The notes: generated by a model not told the origin, from the letters alone. Shown: positions 16,985-26,493, counted from the first letter of the stretch. The stretch is DNA of 64,000 nucleotides from Roseibium aestuarii (GCF_008477545.1 NZ_VORA01000002.1:744001-808000); one strand, 5' to 3'. Translations and numbers: made by a program.

Positions 16985-18232
16985 ATGACCCAGCCTCCCG
17001 TTTTCCAGCACTCCGCCCTTGCGCCCGCACGCATCTCCTTCATGCAGGAACAGGCCCGTGACCTGCTCAGTTTTTTCAAGGCCAGCCTCGCCTCGGACGC
17101 GCATGGCGCAAGCGGCGTGCCTGCGCTGTGGTGCCTGGACAGTCAGGGGCAGCCGATCCCGGGGCAGCCGCAGGATCTGATGACCACCACCCGGCTTGTC
17201 CATTCCTATGCGCTTGGACATCTGGCCGGGCATCCGGGCTGCGAGCCGATCATCGAGGTGGGCATGGCAGCGCTTCTCGGACCCCATCGCGACCGGGCGC
17301 ACGGCGGCTTCATGGCCTTCGCAGCGGACGGCGGTCCGGCCCCGACAGACAAGCTCGCCTATGGGCACGCCTTCGTGCTGCTGGCGGCCGCGAGTGCCGC
17401 TGCGGTAAACCACCCGGACGCGAGCACGCTCCTCAAGCAGGTCGAGACGATCATTCTGGAGCATTTCTGGGATGACGAGGCCGGCCTGATGCGCGACGAA
17501 TTCCGCCGCGACTGGCAGCCCTTCTCCACCTATCGCGGCATGAACGCCAACATGCACGCGACCGAAGCGTTCCTCGCGGCCTACGAGATCACCGGCCGCG
17601 AAGCCTGGCTGGAGCGGGCGGGCCGGATCCTTGCCTTCTTCGTTGGAGAGATGGCGCCGCGCCATGGCTGGCGCATCCCGGAACATTATCATGCGGACTG
17701 GAGCGTCGACGAGGCCTATGCCGGCAACCCGATGTTCCGCCCGGCGGGCACCACACCGGGTCACTCCTTTGAATTTGCCCGTCTGGCCCTGCAATACTGG
17801 GACCTGTGCGGCCGACCTCGGTCCGGCTTGCCGGAAGCCGCCCGTGCCCTGACGGAGCGGGCCATGGCCGACGCCTGGCAGCCGGGCGGCGGTCTGGCCT
17901 ATACGCTCGATTTCGATGGAAAGGTGAGGATTCCCGACCGCTACTGGTGGCCGGTGACCGAGGCGATCGGCGTCTATGCGAGCCTGATGAAGCTCGAGCA
18001 GTTCGAGGAGGACGCCCGCAGCTTCGAGCGCCTCTGGCAGGCTGCCAGCACCCTCTTCATCGACGGGAAGGAAGGCGGCTGGCACCCGGAAGTGGATGAG
18101 GCGGGTCGCCCCGCCTCGAACCAGTTCACCGGCAAGCCGGACATCTACCATGCCCTCCAGGCCTGCCTCTATGCGCTGACGCCTGGCCTGTCGCGGCCGC
18201 ATGAGGGCGTGCGGGGACTGCTTCTGGCGTAA
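16985..18232 (+). CDS. AGE-family sugar epimerase/isomerase (mannose or sulfoquinovose isomerase-like)
   Basis: 415 residues of the N-acylglucosamine 2-epimerase (alpha/alpha barrel) family, cytoplasmic. Family-typical stretches are RGMNANMHATEAFLAAYE, IPEHYHADW, TPGHSFEFARL, DRYWWPVTEAIG and the terminal KPDIYHALQACL; the histidines in these are the usual catalytic ones. Such enzymes convert mannose/fructose/glucose, cellobiose, N-acylglucosamine or, for YihS-type members, sulfoquinovose/sulfofructose. The family member cannot be decided by eye. The ATG at 16985 is chosen; a TTG at 16931 overlapping the previous stop is the alternative. It converges on the YqaE gene with only 10 bases between stops. 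Confidence 0.8.
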   Translation: MTQPPVFQHSALAPARISFMQEQARDLLSFFKASLASDAHGASGVPALWCLDSQGQPIPGQPQDLMTTTRLVHSYALGHLAGHPGCEPIIEVGMAALLGPHRDRAHGGFMAFAADGGPAPTDKLAYGHAFVLLAAASAAAVNHPDASTLLKQVETIILEHFWDDEAGLMRDEFRRDWQPFSTYRGMNANMHATEAFLAAYEITGREAWLERAGRILAFFVGEMAPRHGWRIPEHYHADWSVDEAYAGNPMFRPAGTTPGHSFEFARLALQYWDLCGRPRSGLPEAARALTERAMADAWQPGGGLAYTLDFDGKVRIPDRYWWPVTEAIGVYASLMKLEQFEEDARSFERLWQAASTLFIDGKEGGWHPEVDEAGRPASNQFTGKPDIYHALQACLYALTPGLSRPHEGVRGLLLA

Positions 18233-18242
18233 GGCGACGCGC

Positions 18243-18401
18243 TCAGCGGCGCGCGATCACCCAGACAGCGTGGACGATGCCGGGGATATAGCCCAGCAGG
18301 GTCAGCAGGATGTTCAGCCAGAACTGCGCACCGAGGCCCACTTGCAGCAGCACGCCGAGGGGCGGAAGAAGAATGGCGAGAATGATGCGGATGAGGTCCA
18401 T
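18243..18401 (-). CDS. YqaE/Pmp3 family small membrane protein
   Basis: 52 residues with two membrane helices: MDLIRIILAILLPPLGVLLQVG and FWLNILLTLLGYIPGIVHAVWV. The LPPLGV and LGYIPGIVHA motifs are diagnostic for the Pmp3/UPF0057 family, whose members are linked to salt and membrane-potential stress in yeast and plants. The start has AGGAG eight bases upstream (AGGAGATCGAC). The frame continues upstream to 18503 but without family similarity. Confidence 0.9.
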   Translation of the reverse strand: MDLIRIILAILLPPLGVLLQVGLGAQFWLNILLTLLGYIPGIVHAVWVIARR

Positions 18402-18533
18402 GTCGATCTCCTGTGTCTGAGGGCAAGCGGACTTGCCCCCTCCGTTCGGCTTCGGGCGCAGCCTTGCGCCCGTCTCTGCAAACCCAACGGCACACGAGAG
18501 CATTTGTTCCAGATCGCCGACGATCCGCGCGCT

Positions 18534-20117
18534 CTACCCGATCACGATACCCGGATGTCCCTCCGCGATCGAAAGGCGTTGGAACACCGCACAGTCACTC
18601 CTCTGATCCTTGCGATCGTCGACGGCCATCAAGTCCACCCGCGCCGCGTCTGCGGCCAGAACGAGCACCGCATAGCCATGGTGGCGACCGGAAGCGAAGC
18701 GGAGATGCGGGTTTTCGGCGAGGGCGGTGGCGATGGTCGCCTCGGACGGTCCGTCTGACGTGATCGAACCGACGACGACCTCGCTGGCAAGGGTCCGGCC
18801 CGGCTCGCCATCGAAGCTTTCGGGCACATCCGCCGCATAGAAGGCATGCAGGTCGCCGCCCACGATTACCGGATTGCGCAGGCCCGCCGCGCGCACACTG
18901 TCCAGAAGCCGCTGCCGCGCGGCCCGGTAACCGTCCCAGCCGTCGAGATTGTAGCGGGCCGCCTCGCCCGGAGCGAGATCACGCTCGGACAGGAGGGTCG
19001 GCTGGGCAATCACCGTCCAGCGGCCGTGCGCCTGCTGCAACGTCTCGTCGAGCCAGGCCTCCTGCGCCGCCCCGAGCATGGTCCGCGCCGGACCGGCTGC
19101 CTCGACCGCATCCGCAGGCTGGACAGAGCGGTACTGCCGCGAATCGAGGAGCACGAGGTCGAGCTGACCGCCGAACCGGTGATGACCATGAATGGCCAGG
19201 GTCGAGAAATCGAGGTCTGCCAGCTGCTGCGCCGACAGGGGCGGCACGGGCATGTGTTCATACCAGGCCTGATAGGCCGCACGGCGACGCTCCAGAAACC
19301 GCGCCGGATCCCGGTCGTTGGGCGCCCGGTCCGCAGAGTAATTGTCCATCACCTCATGGTCATCCCAGATGACCAGCCAGGGAAAGGCCGCATGCGCCGC
19401 CTGAAGGTCCGGATCCGACTTGTAGAGCGCATACCGGTCCCGGTATTCCCCGAGCGTCGAGGGCACGCCGGTGCCGTGCCGGCGCACATGCCCCTTGCCC
19501 CAGCTCTTCTCGTAGATGTAGTCGCCGAGATGCAGGACCGCATCGAGCGGCTGCCCCGCCATGTGGCGGAAGGCGGCGTAATAGCCATGCTCATATTGCT
19601 GGCAGCTCGCCAGCGCCAGCCGCAGCTCCACGTCCATGTCGGCGGAAGGGGCCGTGCGCGTCCGCCCCACCGGGCTCGCCTCGCCGGCACAGCGGAAGCC
19701 GTAATGATAGGTTGTCGCCGGGGCAAGATCCGTCACTTCCACATGCACCGAGTGTCCCAGCGCCGCGTCGGCCTGCGCCAGACCGCGAGCGACCACGTCG
19801 CTCAGCTGCGCATCCCGGGCCACCACCCATTCCACGTCGAGGCGCTCGGGCAGGGCGGGAAGCGCAACAGGCGCGAAGGAAAACGGGTCCGCCTTGGGGG
19901 CCGGGAAGATCAGCCGAGTCCACAGAACGACGCTCGTCGCCGTCGGGCTACCCGAGGCAACCCCGAGGGAGAACGCCGGCGCAGGGCCCTCGCCCGCGTT
20001 GCCCGCCTCGGGAAAGATCCAGGGGAGACTGGCCGCCGCGCCTGCCGCAGACGTGCGCGTGAGGAAGCGGCGGCGATCAAGACTGGCAAAGGTCGAAGAC
20101 GAGGAAGTCGGGCACAT
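18534..20117 (-). CDS. phoD: Alkaline phosphatase D (PhoD family), Tat-exported
   Basis: 527 residues; extracytoplasmic phosphodiesterase/monoesterase for organic phosphate scavenging. The Tat signal is LDRRRFLTRTSAAG. The N-terminal PhoD domain (LGVASGSPTATSVVLWTRL) and metal-site motifs HLGDYIYE, WDDHEVMDNYS and GGDLHAF are all present, so the enzyme looks intact. The ATG at 20117 is preferred because it places the Tat motif about 13 residues in. Direct repeats resembling a degenerate Pho box lie about 70-115 bases upstream. The 132 bases after its stop to the YqaE start show nothing else. Confidence 0.92.
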   Translation of the reverse strand: MCPTSSSSTFASLDRRRFLTRTSAAGAAASLPWIFPEAGNAGEGPAPAFSLGVASGSPTATSVVLWTRLIFPAPKADPFSFAPVALPALPERLDVEWVVARDAQLSDVVARGLAQADAALGHSVHVEVTDLAPATTYHYGFRCAGEASPVGRTRTAPSADMDVELRLALASCQQYEHGYYAAFRHMAGQPLDAVLHLGDYIYEKSWGKGHVRRHGTGVPSTLGEYRDRYALYKSDPDLQAAHAAFPWLVIWDDHEVMDNYSADRAPNDRDPARFLERRRAAYQAWYEHMPVPPLSAQQLADLDFSTLAIHGHHRFGGQLDLVLLDSRQYRSVQPADAVEAAGPARTMLGAAQEAWLDETLQQAHGRWTVIAQPTLLSERDLAPGEAARYNLDGWDGYRAARQRLLDSVRAAGLRNPVIVGGDLHAFYAADVPESFDGEPGRTLASEVVVGSITSDGPSEATIATALAENPHLRFASGRHHGYAVLVLAADAARVDLMAVDDRKDQRSDCAVFQRLSIAEGHPGIVIG

Positions 20118-20139
20118 GCGGAAAAACACCTGAAACAAC

Positions 20140-20171
20140 AAAGGATCCACCCCTCCCGGAGCGGACCCTTT
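20140..20171 (-). terminator. Possible terminator after the CBS-domain gene
   Basis: Arms AAAGGATCC and GGACCCTTT (one mismatch) with a GC-rich loop; on the minus strand TTTGTTGTTT follows. It sits between the CBS gene stop (20256) and the phoD start. Confidence 0.4.
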
Positions 20172-20185
20172 CCTTGCAGCCTTCC

Positions 20186-20231
20186 ATGTCACATTCAAGA
20201 CAATCGGCAAGACAGCCGGCAAGACAGCCGG
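20186..20231 (-). promoter_or_regulatory. Pho-box-like direct repeats upstream of phoD
   Basis: On the minus strand CTGTCTTGCCGG is repeated twice (with a third diverged copy ATTGTCTTG), followed by TTGTCTT-N4-GTGACAT. The consensus Pho box is CTGTCAT-N4-CTGTCAT. The last pair has correct 7-4-7 spacing and 10 of 14 matches; the tandem copies have a period of 12 rather than 11. The position ahead of phoD makes PhoB control plausible. Confidence 0.4.
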
Positions 20232-20255
20232 ACACATCCGGTTCGGCCGAGCGGT

Positions 20256-20780
20256 TCAGCCGACGATCATCTGCTTCATCTGGAGGGCTTCCCATTCCAG
20301 CTGCACGAGCCGGTGGTTGACCACATCGCCGATGCTGATCATGCCGCACAGCTTGCCGCCGTCCAGCACGGGCAGGTGCCGGAAGCGGCCGTCATTCATC
20401 ATCTTGAGCACCGTATCGAGCGGATCGGCCGGGGTGCAGGTGACCACCTTGCGGGTCATCAGCCCTTCCACCAGCTGCGGCAGGGTCTGGCCCGGCGTTT
20501 CGGCCAACTTGCGCACGATGTCGCGCTCGGACAGGATGCCCTGCATGGTGCCCGCATCGTCCAGCACCAGCAGCGCGCCAATGCCCTTTTCCTTGAGCAC
20601 CTGTACGGCGGTCGCCACCGTATCGCCGGGTTTCACGCTGACCAGCGCCCCGCCCTTCTTGGCAAGGATCTGTCCGACGGTGGCAGCTTCGGACGACAGG
20701 TTGCTGTCCACCGACTGGCTCACCGTCCGGTCGTGGCTCTTGTCGCCCCGCATGGGCTGTTGATAGGAGCTTGGGGTCAT
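20256..20780 (-). CDS. Tandem CBS-domain protein
   Basis: 174 residues: an unstructured start, then two CBS motifs (about 32-90: TVGQILAKKGGALVSVKPGD ... GIGALLVLDD ... GILSERDIVR; about 100-160: LMTRKVVTCTPADPLDTVL ... HLPVLDGGKLCGMISIGDVV). CBS pairs bind adenine nucleotides and sense energy state; stand-alone proteins of this type are common in alphaproteobacteria and their partners mostly unknown. The start has AAAGGAG eight bases upstream; upstream frame to 20975 is non-coding in character. Confidence 0.88.
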   Translation of the reverse strand: MTPSSYQQPMRGDKSHDRTVSQSVDSNLSSEAATVGQILAKKGGALVSVKPGDTVATAVQVLKEKGIGALLVLDDAGTMQGILSERDIVRKLAETPGQTLPQLVEGLMTRKVVTCTPADPLDTVLKMMNDGRFRHLPVLDGGKLCGMISIGDVVNHRLVQLEWEALQMKQMIVG

Positions 20781-20960
20781 CTCGGATCTCCTTTGTCGCG
20801 AATGGCGCTTGTCTCTTGCAACATCTGGCGCAAGCAGCGGCGCACGGCAGTCTCCTGAGCAACAACGGCCCACGAGATCGGTTCCTGAGAGAGGGCTTCG
20901 CTGACGCTCTCGTCGACGAAGCGTCCTGCCCGCGCCACGGGGCACGCGCCACGGGGAAGA

Positions 20961-20988
20961 CGGATGGCGCAGCATGCCGCGCCATCCG
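20961..20988 (-). terminator. Hairpin after the MFS transporter gene
   Basis: Perfect 10-base arms CGGATGGCGC and GCGCCATCCG with an 8-base loop, 15 bases past the MFS stop. The T-run on the minus strand is weak (TCTTCC), so termination may be partial. The remaining bases to the CBS start (20781-20960) show no gene. Confidence 0.5.
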
Positions 20989-21002
20989 CGATCATTCGGT
21001 CT

Positions 21003-22298
21003 TCAGCGCGCCGGGCGCACCCGGTACTTCAGCACCGCAAGGGCCCCGAGGGTGACCAGCGCCCCCGACAGGAGATAAAGCCCTGCCGAGGCCAGCCCGT
21101 AGGTCTGGGAGAGCCAGAGCGCCACCAGCGGCGCGAAGGCTGCCCCGAAGATCCAGGACAGGTTGGTGGACAGGGCCGCCGCCGTGTAGCGGTACTTCTT
21201 CTCGAAGCGGTTCGGCAGGATGGAGCTCGCCTGGCCATAGGACAGGCCGAGCAGCAGGAAGCCGAAGAGCGTGAAGACGATGCCGCCGTCGAACAGGGTG
21301 GTGATCAGGAAGCTGTAGCCGCCGATCAGCACCGAAGTCGCGGCCAGCAGCCGCCTCCGGCCGATCATGTCCGCCAGAACCCCCGACATCACCACCGCGA
21401 CAATGAAGAGCGCACCGCCCATGATCTCGACGAAGAGGAAGTCGGAAATGGGCGCCTGATTGGTCAGGACCATGTGGGCAAGCGGGAAGACGGAGACCAT
21501 GTGCATGAGCGCGTAGCTGGCCAGCGGCAGCAGCGTTCCCAGCAGAACGCCCCGCCAGTGAGCGCGCAGCATCTCGAAGAACGGGCTGGAATAGAGCTGC
21601 TGCTCCTTCTGCAGTTCCACGTGTTCCTTGGAGTGGATGAGCTGCAGCCGCGCAAAGAGCGAGACCACATTCACCGCCAGAACGGCGAAGAACGGCCAGC
21701 GCCAGCCCCACTGGTAGAACTCCTGCTCGGTCAGGAATCCGGTGAGCACATAGAAGATGGCCGCAGCCACGCAAAGGCCGATGGGGGCGCCAAGCTGCGG
21801 GATCATGGCATACCAGCCGCGGCGGTTCTCCGGCGCGTTGGTCTGCAACAGCAGCGTGAGCCCGTCCCAGCCGCCGCCAAGGCCGATCCCTTGCGCCACG
21901 CGCAGGGCGATCAGCAGAACTGGTGCAAGCATCCCCGCGCTCTCGTAGCTCGGCAGAAGGCCGATGGCCATGGTGGAGATGCACAGGATCCCGATGGCGG
22001 CAGCCACCTTGCCCGACCGGCCGAAGCGGGGCTCCAGCAGCTTGAAGACCTGGCTCGCGAAGGGGCGCACCAGAAACGCAAGCGGGAATACCATGAACGA
22101 CAGCAGCATGGCTGTTGCCGGGTCGGCATAGGAGAAGAACACCTTGGGGAAGACGAGAACGGATGCGAAAGCATAAACGAAGAAACCGAAATGATCGGTC
22201 ACACGCGCCATGATGACTGTCACGAAAAGCTCATCGAGCACCCTCTGGCCACTGTGGCCTGTGCTCTCAACGACCCGATCGCTCGGAATGTCAGTCAT
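21003..22298 (-). CDS. MFS transporter, metabolite:H+ symporter-like
   Basis: 431 residues with about 12 membrane segments. MHS/MFS-type features are RVTDHFGFFVYAFAS in TM1, FLVRPFASQVF in the first loop, RVAQGIGLGGGWDG in TM4 and DMIGRRRLL in loop 8-9. Members of this group import organic acids or osmolytes by proton symport; the substrate cannot be predicted. It is transcribed away from the cyo operon and has no enzyme gene alongside. Confidence 0.85.
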   Translation of the reverse strand: MTDIPSDRVVESTGHSGQRVLDELFVTVIMARVTDHFGFFVYAFASVLVFPKVFFSYADPATAMLLSFMVFPLAFLVRPFASQVFKLLEPRFGRSGKVAAAIGILCISTMAIGLLPSYESAGMLAPVLLIALRVAQGIGLGGGWDGLTLLLQTNAPENRRGWYAMIPQLGAPIGLCVAAAIFYVLTGFLTEQEFYQWGWRWPFFAVLAVNVVSLFARLQLIHSKEHVELQKEQQLYSSPFFEMLRAHWRGVLLGTLLPLASYALMHMVSVFPLAHMVLTNQAPISDFLFVEIMGGALFIVAVVMSGVLADMIGRRRLLAATSVLIGGYSFLITTLFDGGIVFTLFGFLLLGLSYGQASSILPNRFEKKYRYTAAALSTNLSWIFGAAFAPLVALWLSQTYGLASAGLYLLSGALVTLGALAVLKYRVRPAR

Positions 22299-22376
22299 TT
22301 ACGACCTCCCTGATACTGCGTTTCTACGCAGGATAAATGTCTGATCCGACACGATTGTTCCGAAGGTTTCCTGAGT

Positions 22377-22428
22377 GCCGGGCCTCCCCGCCCGGCAATC
22401 TCCTCGGAACGCAGCGTCAGATCTGACG
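22377..22428. promoter_or_regulatory. Palindromes between the MFS gene and cyoA
   Basis: The 339-base divergent gap (22299-22637) holds a hairpin GCCGGGC-N6-GCCCGGC (22377-22396) and a perfect 14-base palindrome CGTCAGATCTGACG (22415-22428). Both lie well upstream of the likely cyo promoter and may serve either gene. No gene is seen in the gap. Confidence 0.4.
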
Positions 22429-22501
22429 ATTGCCGCACAGAACGCTGCGCTCTACAAGTGACAAAAAAGGCAAGGCCTCCATGCTGCGACGCAATACCGC
22501 C

Positions 22502-22530
22502 TTGCATGCCTGACCCGCTTCTTATAAATA
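22502..22530 (+). promoter_or_regulatory. Candidate sigma-70 promoter of the cyo operon
   Basis: TTGCAT, 17 bases, TAAATA, inside an AT-richer stretch about 110 bases before cyoA. Confidence 0.35.
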
Positions 22531-22578
22531 CCGGAGCCTGGCATCTAAATGACACGAAAAAACCTCATAGAAGTCAAT

Positions 22579-22600
22579 GCTTTACGTAATGTCGTAAAGC
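22579..22600. promoter_or_regulatory. Inverted repeat ahead of cyoA
   Basis: GCTTTACG-TAATGT-CGTAAAGC, perfect 8-base arms, 38 bases before the cyoA ATG and downstream of the candidate promoter. No T-run follows. It would suit a repressor operator in the transcribed leader. Confidence 0.45.
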
Positions 22601-22637
22601 TCCTCCCCCTCTTGTGCCCTGCTTTAGATCTGACCTC

Positions 22638-23741
22638 ATGAAGTATGTGAAACACGCGCTCCTCCTCGCAATTGCGTCACTACTTTGCGGCTGCAATCTT
22701 GTCGTCATGTCTCCCTCCGGCGACATTGCACAGCAACAAAGTGACCTGATCATCTATTCGACGATTCTCATGTTGATCGTCGTCCTGCCCGTGATGGCTC
22801 TCACGGTCTTCTTCGCGATCAAGTATCGCGCTTCCAACAAGGATGCGGCTTACGAGCCGGATTGGCACCACTCCACCAGCCTGGAGATGGTCATCTGGGC
22901 CGTGCCCATGGCGATCATCCTCTGCCTGGCGGGTCTGACCTGGGTCGCGACCCACCGTCTGGACCCCTATCAGCCGCTGACGCGCATTTCGGAAGACCAG
23001 CCGGTCGATGAAACCGTCGAGCCGCTGGTCATCCAGGTCGTGGCCATGGACTGGAAGTGGCTCTTCGTCTACCCGCAGTACGGCATCGCTGCCGTCAATG
23101 AAGCCGCGGCTCCCGTCGATCGCCCGATCAAGTTCGAAATCACCTCCACCACGGTGATGAACTCCTTCTACGTCCCCGCCCTGGCCGGCCAGATCTATGC
23201 GATGCCCGGCATGCAGACCGAACTCAACGCGGTCATCAACAAGGCAGGCGACTACAAGGGCTTCAGCGCGAACTATTCCGGCGCCGGCTTCTCCCACATG
23301 GACTTCCGCTTCCACGGCGTTGACACGGGCGGCTTCGACGCCTGGGTCGAAAAGGTCCGGGCTGAAGGCAAGAGCGAGCTGGGCCGCACCCAGTTCCTGT
23401 CGCTCGACCAGAAGAGCATCGACCATCCTGTCACCTACTACACGGCGGTCGATCAGGAGCTGTGGGGCGCAATCCTCAATCAGTGCGTCGACAGCAGCAA
23501 GCTGTGTCAGAACGACATGATGATGGTGGACGCCCTTGGCGGTGGCGGCATCGAAGGTCTCACCATGCGTGACATCTTCGCCGGCATCTGCTCGTCCGAC
23601 GATCCGGCTGGCCTGCTGACCGGCATCCAGCGCGCCAATGCGGAAACTGCTCCGCAGAGCGAACGCAAGATGACCCTGGTCCAGCTCGACGGCGAGGGCC
23701 TCGGCCTTCTCGACGCGCTGAAGACCCGGCAGACCAACTGA
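22638..23741 (+). CDS. cyoA: Cytochrome bo-type ubiquinol oxidase subunit II
   Basis: 367 residues. Lipoprotein signal ending in the lipobox LLCGC, two membrane helices and a periplasmic cupredoxin domain. The Cu-A ligand set of cytochrome c oxidases is missing (MNSFYVPALAGQIYAMPGMQTEL in place of Cys/His ligands), which marks a quinol oxidase. The C-terminal extension with DIFAGICSSDDPAGLL and spaced cysteines is longer than in E. coli CyoA. The ATG at 22638 begins the signal peptide directly; the Shine-Dalgarno site is weak. Confidence 0.95.
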   Translation: MKYVKHALLLAIASLLCGCNLVVMSPSGDIAQQQSDLIIYSTILMLIVVLPVMALTVFFAIKYRASNKDAAYEPDWHHSTSLEMVIWAVPMAIILCLAGLTWVATHRLDPYQPLTRISEDQPVDETVEPLVIQVVAMDWKWLFVYPQYGIAAVNEAAAPVDRPIKFEITSTTVMNSFYVPALAGQIYAMPGMQTELNAVINKAGDYKGFSANYSGAGFSHMDFRFHGVDTGGFDAWVEKVRAEGKSELGRTQFLSLDQKSIDHPVTYYTAVDQELWGAILNQCVDSSKLCQNDMMMVDALGGGGIEGLTMRDIFAGICSSDDPAGLLTGIQRANAETAPQSERKMTLVQLDGEGLGLLDALKTRQTN

Positions 23742-23769
23742 CGAAACCCTGACTGAAATCCCTGTGTCG

Positions 23770-23804
23770 AGGGACGGAGCGCCGCTGACCGGCGATCCGT
23801 CCCT
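23770..23804 (+). promoter_or_regulatory. Intercistronic hairpin between cyoA and cyoB
   Basis: AGGGACGGA and TCCGTCCCT arms with a further CGCCG/CGGCG stem inside, in the 89-base gap. No T-run, so an mRNA-stabilising or processing structure is more likely than a terminator. Confidence 0.5.
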
Positions 23805-23830
23805 GTTCGACGAAGCATTTTGAGGACAAA

Positions 23831-25861
23831 ATGGCAGGAGAAGCTCTCGCCCACGTGGATTATTCCCGTTGGGATCCCATCTTCGGCAAGCTCGGCTGGG
23901 ACATCTTCCCGTTCTACGAGCCGGTGGTGCTTGCCACCTTCATCGGTGTGGTCATCGGCGGCATGGCGCTGCTGGGTGCCCTCACCTACTTCCGCCTCTG
24001 GGGTTATCTCTGGAAGGAATGGTTCACCAGCATCGATCACAAGAAGATCGGCATCATGTACATGGTGCTGGCCCTCGTCATGCTGGTGCGTGGCTTTGCC
24101 GATGCACTGCTCATGCGCGTGCAGCAGGCCTGGGCCGCGTCCGGCGGCACCGGCTACCTGGACAGCCACCACTACGATCAGATCTTCACCGCGCACGGCA
24201 TGATCATGATCTTCTTCGTGGCCATGCCCTTCGTCACCGGCTTCATGAACTACGTGATGCCGCTGCAGATCGGCGCCCGCGACGTGGCCTTCCCGTTCCT
24301 GAACAACTTCAGCTTCTGGCTGACGACGTCGGGCGCGATCCTGGTCATGATCTCCCTCTTCGTCGGTGAATTCTCCACCGCCGGCTGGCTGGCCTATCCG
24401 CCGCTGTCGGGGCTTGAATTCAGTCCGAGCGTCGGGGTGGACTATTATATCTGGGCCTTGCAGATCGCCGGTATCGGGACGACCCTTTCAGGGATCAACC
24501 TGATCGTGACCATCGTCAAGATGCGCGCACCGGGCATGGACTACATGAAGATGCCTGTCTTCTGCTGGACCACCCTCTGCACCAACATCCTGATCGTCGC
24601 GACCTTCCCGATCCTGACGGCGACCCTCGCCCTCCTGACCGCGGACCGTTACCTCGGCACGCATTTCTTCACGAGCGACATGGGCGGAAGCCCGATGATG
24701 TACGTGAACCTGATCTGGATCTGGGGTCACCCGGAAGTGTACATCCTGACCCTGCCGGTCTTCGGGATCTTCTCCGAAGTGGTTCCGACCTTCACCGGCA
24801 AGCGGCTCTTCGGCTACACTTCCATGGTCTATGCCACCGCCGTGATCATGATCCTGTCCTACCTGGTGTGGCTGCACCACTTCTTCACCATGGGTGCGGG
24901 CGCGGACGTGAACTCCTTCTTCGGCATCACCACCATGGTGATCTCGATCCCCACGGGCGCCAAGCTCTTCAACTGGCTGTTCACCCTCTACAAGGGCCGC
25001 ATCCGCTTCGAAGTGCCCATGCTGTGGACCATCGGCTTCATGCTCACCTTCGTCATCGGTGGCATGACCGGCGTTCTGCTAGCCGTTCCGCCGGCGGACT
25101 ACGTGCTGCACAACTCCCTGTTCCTGATCGCCCACTTCCATAACGTCATCATCGGCGGCGTGGTCTTCGGCGTCTTCGCAGGGATCTCCTACTGGTTCCC
25201 CAAGGCTTTCGGCTTCAAGCTGGATCCGTTCTGGGGCAAGGTCTCGTTCTGGTGCTGGCTGGTCGGCTTCTATCTCGCCTTCATGCCGCTCTACGTGCTG
25301 GGCCTGATGGGCGTCACCCGCCGTCTCAGCCAGTTCGAGGACACCATCTATGCCGGCTACTTCATCACGGCCCTTCTCGGTGCCCTGCTGATCGCCTGCG
25401 GCATCGGTGCGTTCCTGCTGCAGCTCTTCGTCTCCATCCGGAACCGCGAGAAGCTCAAGGACACCACCGGCGACCCCTGGGGCACGGGCCGGACCCTGGA
25501 ATGGGCCACCTCCTCGCCCCCGCCCTACTACAACTTCGCCTTCACGCCGAAGGTGCATCAGATTGATGCCTGGTGGCACATGAAGAAGGCGGGTTATGTC
25601 CGTCCGACCGAAGGTTTCGAGCCGATCCACATGCCGAAATACACCGGCACCGGGGTCATCCTCACGATCTTCATCACGGGCATGGGCTTCGCCCTCGTCT
25701 GGCACATCTGGTGGCTCGCGCTGGTGACCTTCATCCTGGCGCTCGCCTATGGCATCGACCACACCTTCAACTACAAGCGCGACTATTACGTCCAGCCGGA
25801 TGAAGTGGCCGCGATCGAAGGGGAACGGACCAAGCTCCTGTCCTCCGGAGGCAATGCATGA
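23831..25861 (+). CDS. cyoB: Cytochrome bo-type ubiquinol oxidase subunit I
   Basis: 676 residues, about 15 membrane segments; the heme-copper core that reduces O2 and pumps protons. Ligand motifs seen: [12 protein letters not shown] (low-spin heme), [15 protein letters not shown] (Cu-B His and cross-linked Tyr), HHFFTMG (Cu-B His pair) and [12 protein letters not shown] (heme ligands). Length matches the CyoB/QoxB type with extra terminal helices. It overlaps cyoC by four bases. Confidence 0.97.
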   Translation: MAGEALAHVDYSRWDPIFGKLGWDIFPFYEPVVLATFIGVVIGGMALLGALTYFRLWGYLWKEWFTSIDHKKIGIMYMVLALVMLVRGFADALLMRVQQAWAASGGTGYLDSHHYDQIFTAHGMIMIFFVAMPFVTGFMNYVMPLQIGARDVAFPFLNNFSFWLTTSGAILVMISLFVGEFSTAGWLAYPPLSGLEFSPSVGVDYYIWALQIAGIGTTLSGINLIVTIVKMRAPGMDYMKMPVFCWTTLCTNILIVATFPILTATLALLTADRYLGTHFFTSDMGGSPMMYVNLIWIWGHPEVYILTLPVFGIFSEVVPTFTGKRLFGYTSMVYATAVIMILSYLVWLHHFFTMGAGADVNSFFGITTMVISIPTGAKLFNWLFTLYKGRIRFEVPMLWTIGFMLTFVIGGMTGVLLAVPPADYVLHNSLFLIAHFHNVIIGGVVFGVFAGISYWFPKAFGFKLDPFWGKVSFWCWLVGFYLAFMPLYVLGLMGVTRRLSQFEDTIYAGYFITALLGALLIACGIGAFLLQLFVSIRNREKLKDTTGDPWGTGRTLEWATSSPPPYYNFAFTPKVHQIDAWWHMKKAGYVRPTEGFEPIHMPKYTGTGVILTIFITGMGFALVWHIWWLALVTFILALAYGIDHTFNYKRDYYVQPDEVAAIEGERTKLLSSGGNA

Positions 25862-26493
25862 TGACCACGCAAACGTCCCCCGAAGCGATCGACTTCTACG
25901 TTCGCGAAACCCATCACGACGGTGAAGAGCATCATCACGAGCCGGGAACCCTGCTGGGCTTCTGGATCTACCTGATGAGCGACTGCCTGATCTTCGGCAC
26001 GCTCTTTGCCACCTACGCCGTGCTCGGCCGCAATTTTGCGGCCGGCCCCTCCCCGGCCGATCTGTTCGAGATCGACATGATCCTCGTGTCGACCTTCATG
26101 CTGCTGTTCTCGTCCATCACCTACGGCTTCTCCGTCCTGCGGATGCACAAGGGTGACCTGCGCGGCACGCAGCTGTGGCTGATCGTCACCGGTCTGTTCG
26201 GCCTGGCGTTCCTTGGTCTGGAAATCAAGGAATTCACCCATCTGTGGCATGTCGGTGCCACGCCGATGGCCAGCGCCTTCCTGTCGTCCTTCTACACCCT
26301 TGTGGGCACCCACGGCCTGCACGTGACCGCCGGCTGCATCTGGCTGTTCGTGCTGCTGGCCCAGCTTCAGATCCATGGCATCACCCGCGAGAACAAGCGC
26401 CGGGTGATGTGCCTGAGCATGTTCTGGCACTTCCTGGACCTGATCTGGATCGGGGTGTTCTCCTTCGTCTATCTTGCGGGGGTCACCGTATGA
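25858..26493 (+). CDS. cyoC: Cytochrome bo-type ubiquinol oxidase subunit III
   Basis: 211 residues, five membrane helices. The N-terminus is His-rich ([13 protein letters not shown]), then [22 protein letters not shown] and [15 protein letters not shown], both typical of subunit III. It starts in the cyoB stop (ATGA) and overlaps cyoD by four bases, so translation is likely coupled. Confidence 0.96.
   Translation: MMTTQTSPEAIDFYVRETHHDGEEHHHEPGTLLGFWIYLMSDCLIFGTLFATYAVLGRNFAAGPSPADLFEIDMILVSTFMLLFSSITYGFSVLRMHKGDLRGTQLWLIVTGLFGLAFLGLEIKEFTHLWHVGATPMASAFLSSFYTLVGTHGLHVTAGCIWLFVLLAQLQIHGITRENKRRVMCLSMFWHFLDLIWIGVFSFVYLAGVTV

Noticed and set aside
20964-22313. 449-codon plus-strand open frame opposite the MFS gene
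   Set aside because: Gln/His/Arg-rich translation typical of antisense membrane-protein genes.
22638-23741. Cytochrome c oxidase subunit II
   Set aside because: No Cu-A ligand cysteines and a lipoprotein signal, so it is a quinol oxidase subunit II.
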